Positions 44,985-56,021 of a stretch of DNA of 64,000 nucleotides are shown in pieces. The translations under genes were made by a program, and so were the position numbers. Location of the stretch: positions 248,001-312,000 of the forward strand of contig MCGO01000037.1 in assembly GCA_002104985.1 (NCBI GenBank). Direction: 5' to 3'. This stretch comes from Rhizoclosmatium globosum (Eukaryota; Chytridiomycota; Chytridiomycetes; Chytridiales; Chytriomycetaceae). The first letter of the stretch is position 1, and every line of letters begins with the position of its first letter. Under the pieces are notes generated by a model that was not told the origin of the DNA, made no database searches, and saw only the letters and a list, made by a program, of their open reading frames with translations.

Positions 44985-46684
44985 TCAGTCAAAAAAAGGG
45001 AGTGAACAAAGAAAACTGTTTACTGCTTCAACTCTATTTCTTCTTCTTCCTCCTTTTCCTCCTTTCTTTCCTTTTGCTGTACCTTTTCCACTCGCCTTCT
45101 TCTTAAGATCTCTACGAGCTTTCCATCCACGAAAGATGGCTTGAATCAACGTCGCTGCTTCGTGCATATGCTTCATTTTCTTCTGGTAAGCAATTTGCTC
45201 CTCTTGTTGATACGACGTTCCTCCATGATCCTGTCGTACTCCTTTTGAAGTTCATTGTATCGGGCTTGGAGCTCGTCTAGTTGGGCCTTCTCTTCGGTGT
45301 AGATTGTCTGAGCGTTAATAGAAGGTCAATACTTACTTTGTGTTGAGTATTGTGCAAGAGGTGCTTACAGTGATATCTTCCAACTCATTCTGCTTCTCAG
45401 ACATGTCTTGATCGTATTTGTGAATCCAGTTTTCGACTTCACTCTCCACTTTGAACTTTTTCTTACGGAGCAAGGCTTCTTCTTCACGGTCCTTCTTGAT
45501 CATATCTTGCAGTTCTTCGGTGAGCTTTGCTATCTCTGCTTTCATGTTGATTTCCTTGTAATTGGTTTAGATCTCCAATAGTTTTATGGTAGAAATTCCA
45601 CTGACTGACCTTGTCTTTAGCTAGTTGAAGTTCTTGGTCTTCCTTTTGCTTCGAACGAGACTCCAATCTTTTAGTTGTGTCTTCAGCTTGTTGCTTTATG
45701 TCTCGAAGCTCCTCTGATTAAGAAGTCAGAAACGTTTTTCATCACAAGATTACAACCTTTTAGCCTTCGAATAGTTTCGTTGCGCTTACTGACTTCTGCT
45801 GATCGCTCTTTCTTGGCCTTTTCCAACTCTTCCTTTAGAAGTCTCACCTCATTACTTGTCTAGTCGTCATGTCAATAAAACCCATGAAAATCAATGAAAT
45901 CATGTCACCTTCTGCTCTTTTGCTATAATAACGCTCAATTGATCTTGTTTTGCTTTCTCTTCCTCCACGCTTGTCTTGAGTCGCTCATAAACCAAAACCT
46001 TTACTTCCTGCAAAAGCCCCTCAAACTGCAAAATATTGTTTGGTTTCGTTGACTTGAGGTATCTCAATTTGGCAATCAAGGGCGGGTTTTGGAGAAAGTG
46101 ACGACAAACGGTCCTTGTGCTAATACGGAGCTGTTTCGCGGTCTCTTTGACTTCAGCCTAGAATAAACGTGAAATTGGCATCAAATCGCAGAAATATATT
46201 TTAAGCAACGTACGTCAGGGGCTCGACCTTCGACCAAATTCCTATACTTTGCTTCCAATAACTTATATTCCTATTACAGTTATGCGTTTACTAACACGGA
46301 TAACATGAGTGAAGATCGATTACTTACACCGATATACGCGACAGTCTCAGCCGCAAAGACAGTTGATACGCGACGATCTACCTCATCAGGCAACATCCCA
46401 ATCACCATGACTTTCCTCTGCGCCTCCTGCAGTACACTCATGATTCTCTGCGCCTCCACGTTGATTAGTTTTCCAGTTAATTGAGAGTCGTCAATCACAC
46501 CAGACTGTGATTGTTGAGGTAGGTTGGGGAGGATGGACGATGGCCCGTTTCCGTGGCTATTATTATGGGATTGTTGGACTGACGAGGCGCGTCGGATTTG
46601 GCCTCCTGCTATTGAGGCGCGGCTGTTTGTGGCACCAATGGGCGGAAGGGGTGGCTCCTTTGGGAAGGACGCCGTGTTCATCAT
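44985..46684 (-). CDS. DRC9: DRC9/IQCG, nexin-dynein regulatory complex subunit
   Basis: Multi-exon gene starting MMNTASFPKEPPLPPIGATN with a disordered N-terminus. It continues KLINVEAQRIMSVLQEAQRK, MLPDEVDRRVSTVFAAETVA, then coiled coils and the signature MIKKDREEEALLRKKKFKVE, SEVENWIHKYDQDMSEKQNE. An IQ motif ends the protein (AATLIQAIFRGWKARRDLKKK) with a Gly/Lys-rich tail. This matches DRC9/IQCG, a subunit of the axonemal nexin-dynein regulatory complex that binds calmodulin through the IQ motif. It is the third ciliary gene in this window. The exact C-terminus is uncertain because of A/G-rich sequence near 45030. Confidence 0.83.
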
Positions 46685-47002
46685 CTTTGGCGAGCAACGA
46701 CAATATTGATACAGCTGAAACAGTTGGGTCGTTTATCGGTGGGGCTACGTTCTTGATTCGAAGAGGATTGACCAGGTTTCTTTGTTAGAGACAATTTTCT
46801 TTTCATTTCTTCTTCTACTTAAATTAAAATTAGTTATTTAAGAGGCTTGTAGAGAATTGGAGGTTTTGGTTATAGGGGTGTACTGAAGTTATACTGATAT
46901 TTTACACTTCATGAGAAACCCCTTATTCACTTGTTCCCACTGTCGACAATAGGACAAGAATAATTAAGTTTATTTTGCGTAAAGGAAATATTGAGGACTT
47001 GT
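46685..47002. other. divergent intergenic region, about 320 bp
   Basis: Lies between DRC9 (minus) and the unidentified plus-strand gene. AT-rich from about 46790. No specific site is recognised. Confidence 0.4.
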
Positions 47003-49357
47003 ATGAACTCTGAGTGTTCTCGCGGTAATCTTGGTTCGAATTGTCTTCTTTCTGTGATGGACACTGTCCTTCAACTACTCCTCGACCTTGAAGATGCAAC
47101 TAATCCGACAGATTGGATTCTTTTTACAGATCAGATAGCAATCGAGTTAAGTTGCAGCGCTGTCTATCGAGTTCACTGACAACAAACAGATGTCAACTGA
47201 ATGAAGTCCAACAAAACCTGCTCATGAACGAACAAGTCGATGCTATTGAAATACTATGTTATACACTTGATCGTACTATATCTTCTTCAGTGACCTCGTC
47301 TATGAGAGGAAATGTGGGTGATTGAAGAAGACTTCCCTCTTACCTGACGTCAACACCAGATAACCAGGAATATTCTGCATATAGTCTCATTATTCGTCCC
47401 AAACTCTGACGGCGAGCCTAACGTAGCGACACCATTTCAGGTCTTTGGGTTGATAGACAAAGAAGATCACGACTTCAACTTGAACGCAGTAATGGCTTCG
47501 CTTCATGACAGGTGAAACGTTATAAATTAATCTTTAATTACAGGCAAATGCGTCAATTCTTGCTTGTCATCCCTCCAACGTGATTCTTCGATGTTTCGAC
47601 GTCATCCACTCAGAAACTTCATCCAACGATGGAGTCATGACTGAAGGGACACATACGGCGCTCGCGAAAACTTTAAAAATTATATTCGGGATGTTGTTGC
47701 ATTCTGCGAATGAGTCTGAGGTTATGACAATGTTGACGTCGCTGAAGTGGAACGGATGGACAGTTGCCGATACTCTGTACATTCTGGCTCATACCATTCT
47801 TAATGATCGCTTGTGTGATTACACTAGGTCAATATTTTGGTTACTGCTATCTCTTGGATTCCACCTGTATGTTGCTCAATCTTTCTTGAATGAGAGTGTT
47901 AATTTATCAACCAGGTCCGGGAATGAAACTCTTCTCCTATCAGCTTATTGTATTTATATTCGAGGGACAAAGCCGTCTCTTAATCCCCGGGTCTTCTTTG
48001 ACAATGTAACGGAGAAGACAACAATCCTCCGGTCACTTCAAGAGTCAACCAATCCCGCAATCGACGTACTACAGCAAAGAAACGATATTTTTTATGCCTC
48101 GAAAATATTGAAGCTTATGTATGTTCCCAACAACTGTGTCGGTTATATTTATTGATTAATTGTAGGACTTCACGTTCCCAAACTGTCACGAAACATCCAC
48201 TTTATCATACAATCATTCGGAGTTTATATGAATTTGTATTGGAGCTTAAAGTCAGGGTAAGGATATCTGCGTATCTTTTAATGTGCTTACATCGCCTGTT
48301 AGGCTTTGAAAATAACGAAAGCGTCACAAAGTCTCGTACAGTTCGAATTCAATTCAGAAGACAAAACTCTCTTAGCTTCAGTAGATACCCTTCTATCTTC
48401 TCAGTTTGTTTGTGACGGACTTGACTTTATCATACAAACTGTTGAAAAGTCGACTAAAGTATTGCAAGAGAATCGAACGAACCGGTCTTCTTTGGAGCTT
48501 GCGCGAATATTCTGTGAAGTATCATTCTCGATCCGGATCTTGGAACAGTCTCGTATGCTGAATACATGCCTAGTATATGAAACTAAAGAAAGAGATAACG
48601 AAAATCAATCAACAGCATGTATTAAATCATTGGCTTCATTTATGAGCTCAGAATCTGTGAATGCATCGTGTCCATATTCCACACCACTGTTGGACCAATC
48701 GTCACATTATTTGGAAAACATTATGGGAGACCCGCGATACTGGAAATTAATTCCGTTCTGTATGAAACTGCTTGATAAGAGAGATGTGGCTATTTTAATC
48801 CCAATGGACTCAAGCGTTGACTTGATGGAGTCCATAACCACACCCCAGTCCCGGATGTTAAGAACACTTATTTCAATAATGCACCATACTACTGAGGTCT
48901 TAAACATGTTTCTGAACGATTATAAGGATCGAAATCGGTATCAGCGCGCCAGATCGGCTGTACCGTTAAAACTGAATGCTCCTGCCAGTGGAGATACTGA
49001 ACGTGCAAGTTGGAGTGCGCAAAGCTCCGATTTGTATCTTCAGAATGAAATGAATAACCTCAATCGCGTGTCAATTGAACATTTTATTGGAAATGGTCTG
49101 CATCATACACTCTTTGACTTGTGTTAACCACTTCCACAGACTTATCGTCACTTGTGGCAGATCTTCAAAGTTTCATGGCTAAATGTGACCATAACTTGCC
49201 CATTATATCTGAGCTGAAAGAATTTGTTATCTTTCTCTGTACTGAGGTTATGCCCGTCAGTATCAAACTTGGTCAAGAAGTCAATCCAGCTTTAGCACTA
49301 TCTACAATACGATCAAAACGGCTGAATCCTCTTCCTCCATTGCCAAGTATAAAATAA
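47003..49357 (+). CDS. unidentified multi-exon helical protein
   Basis: Short introns link coding pieces starting MNSECSRGNLGSNCLLSVMD and VLQLLLDLEDATNPTDWILF. They continue CQLNEVQQNLLMNEQVDAIE, ILACHPSNVILRCFDVIHSE, LAKTLKIIFGMLLHSANESE and WTVADTLYILAHTILNDRL. A long helical exon (about 48306-49127) has FCEVSFSIRILEQSRML and DPRYWKLIPFCMKLLDKRDV. It ends SKRLNPLPPLPSIK. The repeated amphipathic helices suggest an armadillo/HEAT-like scaffold. I cannot name a family. A ciliary role is possible from its divergent pairing with DRC9 but is only a guess. Exon borders are approximate. Confidence 0.55.
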
Positions 49358-49453
49358 AGTAAAGTTCTTAATTACACTTTCTGAATTATCTACGTGCCAA
49401 AGCAAGTGGCCAAGTTACCACTCAACTCACCAATAGAGCGACAACAAAAACAT

Positions 49454-49524
49454 AGCACCGGCACGTGTCGATCGTGCGACCTCTGAGTTATGAGCCCAGC
49501 GATCTTCCGCTGATCTACGGTGCT
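49454..49524 (-). tRNA. initiator tRNA-Met (CAT), second copy
   Basis: On the minus strand it is identical to the copy at 33834-33904 except for one T-loop base (ATCGACA instead of ATCGAAA). Same acceptor and anticodon arm. Confidence 0.9.
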
Positions 49525-50691
49525 ATTCGTTCGTTTTCAATGTCTGTATCTATAATTGGAAATTAGAACACAATTCTCACTCGCTCTCTCTATTCGTACA
49601 TGTTTTACGTGGCAAGAATCTGAAAGAACAAATATTCTGTGGGTATGCAATTCGGATACGTTTTTCTTCAGTGGGAAAGTTGAACAACTGTTTGACGATG
49701 ATACTGGGGGTTGCTATCCGACAGACGGAATACACTTTATTTTCATTCTGTTTTAAATGTGATTATTTGATGGAGGAAGTCGGTGTTAGAAAACCTGACA
49801 AAGGAATCACTTTCGTGAAACTCGTCGTTGACCCTTGCTGCAGCTACCCACTGCAACCCATTGGATCTATTCGCGCAAAGTTTAGACCTATGCAACGTAC
49901 ACTGTTCCTCTGCTTTATTGTAAGGACACTCAACCGCCTTGTCCTTAACCTCCTAACATGACACACCTTCTTTTCCCCTTCTACCCAACAGTTCTGATTA
50001 TTTGTTTAACTTCTTCAGCTTGATATGTTTAAAGATTTCTTCAGGTTACCTTCTTCTTCACACACGAACGACTGTTGGCGGATGGGTCTGGAAGAATTGT
50101 CAGCTCCAACCTGCCTCAAGAAGGTACACTGTTCTCTTTCACTTGATACCTGTCAGTCTTCCCGTAGTCTCATTAATCTTCTATACAAGCTTAATATAAT
50201 AGCGTGATCGGTCTCGCTTCTGCAGTTAAATCTGTTCTCTTTACCCTCACTTTTTTTTTCACTTCCCTAACTCGATGTGGTGCACTTGCAATTCTTTGCT
50301 CGTTAGTGCTATCTCGTAGTAGAATTCAATACAGTATTGCGGAATACGAGGATACTATGGGAATATTCTTTTTCTCCCACTACCTATTTTTCATTATATC
50401 TTGACGTATAGCAGCAGTGTGATGTTATCACATCGTTGTAATATCAAGCGCAGGTATACCCTTTCGTATGTGCTTGCACTGTAAATCGCGAGTCTGCCGC
50501 GCGAGTTTTAAATCGACGAATTGTGGAAAACCGTTCCAAGTTTGTCGTCGAATGGTGGCTCTGGGTTATTTGTTGAAGTTTGGGAATAAATAGATTATAT
50601 CTTAATTGCATTGATTTATTGGATGTATTGAATCGAATTTTAATTGTTGTGTTTATTCTGAGTTCTTTGAAAACAAACCAAGCCGCGCACA
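49525..50691. other. intergenic, no convincing gene
   Basis: About 1.17 kb between the tRNA and the CCAA repeat. Several short open frames occur but none has a recognisable domain or a clear exon structure, and a T-rich tract lies near 50250. It probably includes the PLAA upstream region. Confidence 0.45.
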
Positions 50692-50735
50692 CCAACCAAC
50701 CAACCAACCAACCAACCAACCAACCAACCAACCAA
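50692..50735. repeat. (CCAA)11 microsatellite
   Basis: Eleven perfect tandem units of ACCA/CCAA end 12 bp before the PLAA start codon, so they lie in the 5' leader or core promoter. Confidence 0.95.
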
Positions 50736-50747
50736 GTCTTCAACCAA

Positions 50748-53605
50748 TGACACACGCGCTCTTCTCGCTCTCAGCGCAACTCGCCGGACACACGCAAGAT
50801 GTAACCAGCCCCTCCTATTATTAAACGCATTAATAACGGCGCGCAGGTGCGAGCACTTGCCGCGGGTTCCAGTCCCGAAACGCTGTTCTCGGCGTCGCGC
50901 GACTCGAAGGTCCTCCGTTGGACCCGCGAAGACCCGTCGTTGCCCGCTTTCCTCCTTCGCAGCGACTACAAGGGCCACGGCGACTTTGTCAACTCGCTGC
51001 TCTACCTGGGCCCTACTCCTGAGTTTCCCGAAGGTCGGACATCCCCGATTACGATGGAAACTGTGTATTTAATTGATGGAATGACGTAGGTCTGATTGCT
51101 AGTGGCTCCAAAGACAGGAGCATCAACGTCTTCGACCCGAGGCAGGAGGATGAACCAGTCTTTTCACTCATTGGTCACACTGATACCGTTTGCGCATTGG
51201 CGCGGGATGAAGCTACTGGAGGCATTATTTCGGGCAGTTGGGACAAGTGAGTGTTGTGGTCTCGTTGGCAGTATGCGACTTCGAATGACTGATTTCCGTA
51301 AAGGACTGTTAAGCTCTGGATTAACTGGGAATGCGTCTTGACTTTGACTGGCCACGAACAAGCTGTATGGGCTGTCATGAGTGCGGGAGACTATGGAATC
51401 CTGACCGGTTTGTTTGTATTTACTCCGTCTAAGCCACTGACATCACGTCTAGCTTCTGCTGATAAAACCATCAAACTCTGGAAAGACGGAAAGTGCGTTC
51501 GTACTTTGACTGGACATACAGATGTTGTGCGTGCTCTTGCACCATTGGAAGGGATTGGATTCCTCTCAGCTTCCAATGATAGGTAATGACAATTCTATTA
51601 GCATACTTAAAACTTAATCATAAAACTTTAGCACGATTCGTATTTGGTCCTACTCTGGCGATTGCCTTGCTGAACTTTCGGGTCACACATCATTTGTCTA
51701 TGGCCTCACAGTTCTTCCCACTGGTGGATTTGCGTCCTGTGGTGAAGACCGCACCGTGCGAATTTGGCGCGCCGAAGGACCCACTTTTAAATGCGTACAA
51801 ACCATTCAACATCCTTGCACGAGTGTATGGTGTGTCACAGCGCTTGCGAATGGAGATGTTGTGTCGGGAGGTTCTGATGCAGTGACTCGTGTGTTTACCA
51901 CAAGCAACGAACGTGTGGCTTCTTTGGAGCAAGTAAAGGCGTATGATGATGAAGTTGCCAAACAGCAGATTCCATCGTACGTGTGGTCATTTCAAGAAGA
52001 CACAAACTGTACTAACTTTCGCCCCTTGTAGAAACCAAGTGGGTGATGTCGACAAAACAAAGCTCCCTGGTTTAGAAGCGTTGTCCGTGCCAGGACGTCC
52101 TGATCAAGTAATTATGGTGCGCAACGGAGATTTGGTCGAGGCCCATCAGTTTACTGAAGGCCAGTGGGTGAAGGTTGGAGAAGTTGTCGATGCTGTTGGT
52201 GGAGGTAGGAAGACAATGTACGGTGGCAAGGAGTACGACTACGTGTTTGACATTGATATCGGAGCTGGACAGAATTTGAAGTTGCCATACAACAACTCTG
52301 GTAATATCCCCTTGACAGACAGTGCCACAGATCACTCACCTTTTCAATTAGAAAATCCATACATGGCAGCGCAAAGATTTATCGAAGCTCATGAACTGAA
52401 TCAAGACTTTTTAGACCAGATCGGTAGTTTCATCATTCAAAACTCAAAGCCAACCACGTTGGGCGAACAACCAAATGCTTCCCAGTTTGTGGATCCTTTC
52501 ACTGGTGCTGGACGATACGTCCCTGGATCAGTATCTCAGCAAGCTGCACCTGTAGTTGAGAACTTGTTCCCTTCTGTGAGTCGTTTGATTATTCTCAAGC
52601 TTGTTCTAACCTCTAATCCAGGTGTACACCACCTTCGCATCCATCAATGCCAAAGCAGTCAAAACCAAAATTCAGCAGCTCAACAACGACTCTGCCAAAA
52701 TTGAAGGAAACTCCCTCTCTTCGGAGGATCTCTCCGCTCTTAATTCGCTGTTGGATTTGATTGACTTGGGCAAAGATAAACTTGTCAAAAGTTGGAATGA
52801 TCGTTACTGGGGTCCAGTGAAGAAGATTGCATTCGAATGGCCGGAGGCGGTTAGGTTTCCAGGTACAGTAATTTGCTACTATCCAAACTCGTACTAACAA
52901 ATTGCTGTTATAGGAATCGACTTGATTAGAATTCTGAGTCTTTACACGTCGCCAGAATCTGAACTTCTTCCAAAGCTCTTGCATGCTGCAGGACTGACTA
53001 CTTCTTTCAGTCAAATCGGCAATGAAACCAACAAAATGCTGGCTATGCGTGCTGTAGCGAATCTGGTTGGAACAAAGGAAGGCGCTGAATACTTGTACAA
53101 GAGTCGTCAGAGTGTTGTTGATGTGTTGGGGTACAAATGGATCTCATCTACGAATGCGAACTTGCGTTTAGCAGTTGCTAGTGTGTTTTTGAAGTAAGTG
53201 ATTGTCATGAGGCCATTGGAATTAACAGCGTACCCAGTTTGACAATTTTGTTGAAGGAAAAGAAGGATGACTCATTCAGCTTTGACTTGCTGACGCATTT
53301 GATTCAGGTACTTATCATTTTCGATATTATAATAACTTAATATTGGCTTACGCTTTTATCCTCAGTTCTTGTCGAGCGAAACCGATGTAGAAAATGAATA
53401 CCGTATCTTGGTTGCTTTGGGAACTTTGGTGAGCACATTTCTCACCATCTTGTTTCACGTTATTGAATTCTTTTGTTAGCTCAAAGATAATAAGGTTGCT
53501 CAAGAAGCCGCTGGTTTGGTGGATATCAAGGCAGTACTTCGAGAATCGAAGAACAAGGGTATCGATAGGATTGTTAAGATTCATCGGGCTTTGTTGAAGA
53601 AGTGA
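50748..53605 (+). CDS. PLAA: PLAA/Doa1 (Ufd3): WD40, PFU and PUL domain ubiquitin-binding protein
   Basis: Multi-exon gene starting MTHALFSLSAQLAGHTQDVRAL (first intron 50801-50846). The N-terminal WD40 propeller has repeats such as LFSASRDSKVLRWTRE, LIASGSKDRSINVFDPR, ASADKTIKLWKDGKCVRTLT and GFASCGEDRTVRIWRAEG. The central PFU domain includes RPDQVIMVRNGDLVEAHQFT and GKEYDYVFDIDIGAGQNLKL. The C-terminal PUL armadillo domain contains VYTTFASINAKAVKTKI and MLAMRAVANLVGTKEGAEYL. Doa1/PLAA binds ubiquitin and Cdc48/p97 in protein turnover and endosomal sorting. The whole architecture is present. It converges with the MFS gene, 102 bp between stops. Confidence 0.92.
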
Positions 53606-53707
53606 TGGATTCAATAAACTCAAGTTTATTCGAAGAACAAAGATGAGACTTTATTGCTGTAACTTGGTTTCTAATTTATCGTCAATGTACACTGAATAAA
53701 GCCTCCT

Positions 53708-55809
53708 TTACTCAGCCAGAGGAGGGGGTGCACTCTTTCCATCCTTTTTACCTCCAAGGTCAAATTGCTTGATGAAGAAGGCCAAACAGAAAATCAAAAT
53801 CGGGAAAGGGAACAAGCAGTAGTAACTGGTTCTGTAAGTGGCAATGAAACCATCCAACAGTTGCTGCGAAGCCTTGCTGACGACTTGCTGATACGCAAGA
53901 GGGAGAGTCGTATTACTGAGAGCCTGTTGCAGAGCTTGGTATACTGGAAGGACATCGCTGACTTTAAAATTTTGGTGTACGGCCTTATCAAGCTCGGTAA
54001 TAAACGTGTTGAGCTCCAGATCATTGGCGGTATTTGTAACGATGACTGCAACAAGATTTAAGATTGATTCAATGGGGTTATTGAGAGTGCTTACAGTTGT
54101 TGAAGAGGGTACCAATGATGGCAACACCCAAAGCACTTCCCAAAGATTGAGCAGTTTGCGCGACAGCAGTACCAACAGCTAATCCGCAAATAAGAAATTA
54201 TGATAATCGAAAATGACACGTACCAATCAACTCTCTTGGAACGGAACTCTGCAAAGCGATGATACGCATTTGCATCATGCTACCCATCGCCATTCCAAAG
54301 ACCATCAAGTAAATGAAACGCATCCATTCAACTGAACTTGCATCCAAAGAAGACATGAGCCCGATTCCACCAGAGAGAAGGACAGGTCCAATAAAGAAGA
54401 AGAGCTTGTACTTTCCATATCGTGAAACGAAGAGTCCACTTCCAATACTCGTGAAAATCAAACCAATGACCAAAGGAACCAGAGAGAGACCAGCTTGAGT
54501 CGCAGATTGACCAAAGACGATTTGAAAATACAGTGTGACGAAATAGAAGCCACCAAAGAATACAGCTCCCATCAAGACTCCAATAATCAGAAGAACAACA
54601 ACGGAAGAATTGATAAAGAGGCCGGCAGGAACAATTGGTTCTTTGGCAATCTTGAGCTCGATATAAACAAACACTGCAGCGAGGACAGCGGCTGCAACAA
54701 ACATTGCATAAACTGGAGCAGAGTTCCATTCCCAAGTACTACCACCGAGTTGAAGTGGAGTAATCAACGCAACAGTTGCAGCGCAAACAGCCAATCCTCC
54801 CAAGAAATCAACACGTGCAATCTTGTCCCTGAAAGTTCCCTCAACTGCGTCTTTAGGAAACATGAAAATGATGGTGTAAAGTGTAATCGCTCCGAGTGGC
54901 AAGTTCAAGTAGAAGCACCATCTGATGTAAAGCAGTTTCAGGACGTACGTAAAAAGGTGTCGACTTCACAAATTGAACTCACCTCCAGGTGGCGTGGTCG
55001 ACAAATAGTCCTCCTGCAAGTGGAGCGACAACACTTGCCAGACCAAATACAGCTCCAAATGCACCTTGATACTTTCCTGACAGTGTTCGAGATCAGCGAG
55101 ACACATCAGAATCCCTTCAACAAACCTCTGTCACGGATAGACACAATATCACTGATGATAATAATGACACACGAAAAGATACCACCACCACCAATACCAG
55201 CGATAGCACGGCCGGCAATAAGCATGGCCATAGAAGTTGCAGCACCACAAATCAAAGAGCCAATTTCAAACACAGAAATAGCGAACACGAAGACCCATTT
55301 ACGTCCAAAGATGTCTGCAAATTTACCATAGAGAGTTTGGACGGGAGCAGCAGTCAACAAGTAAGCAGATCCCAACCAAGGAATAAGAGGCTAAAACGTC
55401 TTTAGCCTTCAAGAAAGCATCATTTAATTAATCTACCTGGTCTCCCAAATCCTCGACGATGGCCTTCAAGGCGGTGGTGACGATGGTCTGGAAGTGATAT
55501 ATATTGATTGTCAATCATTTTACAAATGGCATTTCACATCATCTCAGCTTCACCTGATCCAATGAGGAAAGGAATAGTCCCAACATCAATCCAATGTAGA
55601 CAAGGACAAACGAACGACGATCCTGGTGGTGCGTTTAGGTAACCAGAGAGGCTTTGTAGGGACTCACCAGCTTCACCCGCACAAAGTCTCCCACATTGAT
55701 TTCTTCGTCCGCAGCCGCAGCTCCACCGTCATCGACAATCTCAACCACTTCGCTTTTCGCATTCACCAGCTCGATTGCAGTTTCATTTGAGGGACGGCAT
55801 TCGAGCCAT
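53708..55809 (-). CDS. MFS multidrug/proton antiporter, DHA2 (14-TM) type
   Basis: Cytoplasmic N-terminus rich in Glu/Asp, then [20 protein letters not shown] and [27 protein letters not shown] (loop 2-3 signature). Then [20 protein letters not shown] follows, the DHA2 motif family. Later segments are typical membrane helices: [61 protein letters not shown] last helix ([20 protein letters not shown]) ends in a short Lys/Pro tail. Fungal DHA2 proteins export drugs, toxins or siderophores; the substrate here is unknown. One missing A near 55790 ([10 protein letters not shown]) would join the start codon to the frame. Confidence 0.85.
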
Positions 55810-56021
55810 CCTTGCAGGCAATGAAGACATCTTCGATGTTTTCTTTGGATTTTTCGCCACAAGCCCTACACCCTCTTTAACGAAAGTGATGAGAAATCCA
55901 AGATAAACGGGAAATGATTGTCAATCTTACGTGGCAGGAAATTGCTTCATACTGATGATTGAAAATTACCTAATTATTGACTTTATTTCGTCAATGATAA
56001 ATAGAGCCCAAAATTCATACT

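Noticed and set aside
44722..45144. 140-residue plus-strand ORF over the tRNA pair
   Set aside because: It overlaps both tRNA genes and the antisense end of DRC9, with no recognisable domain.
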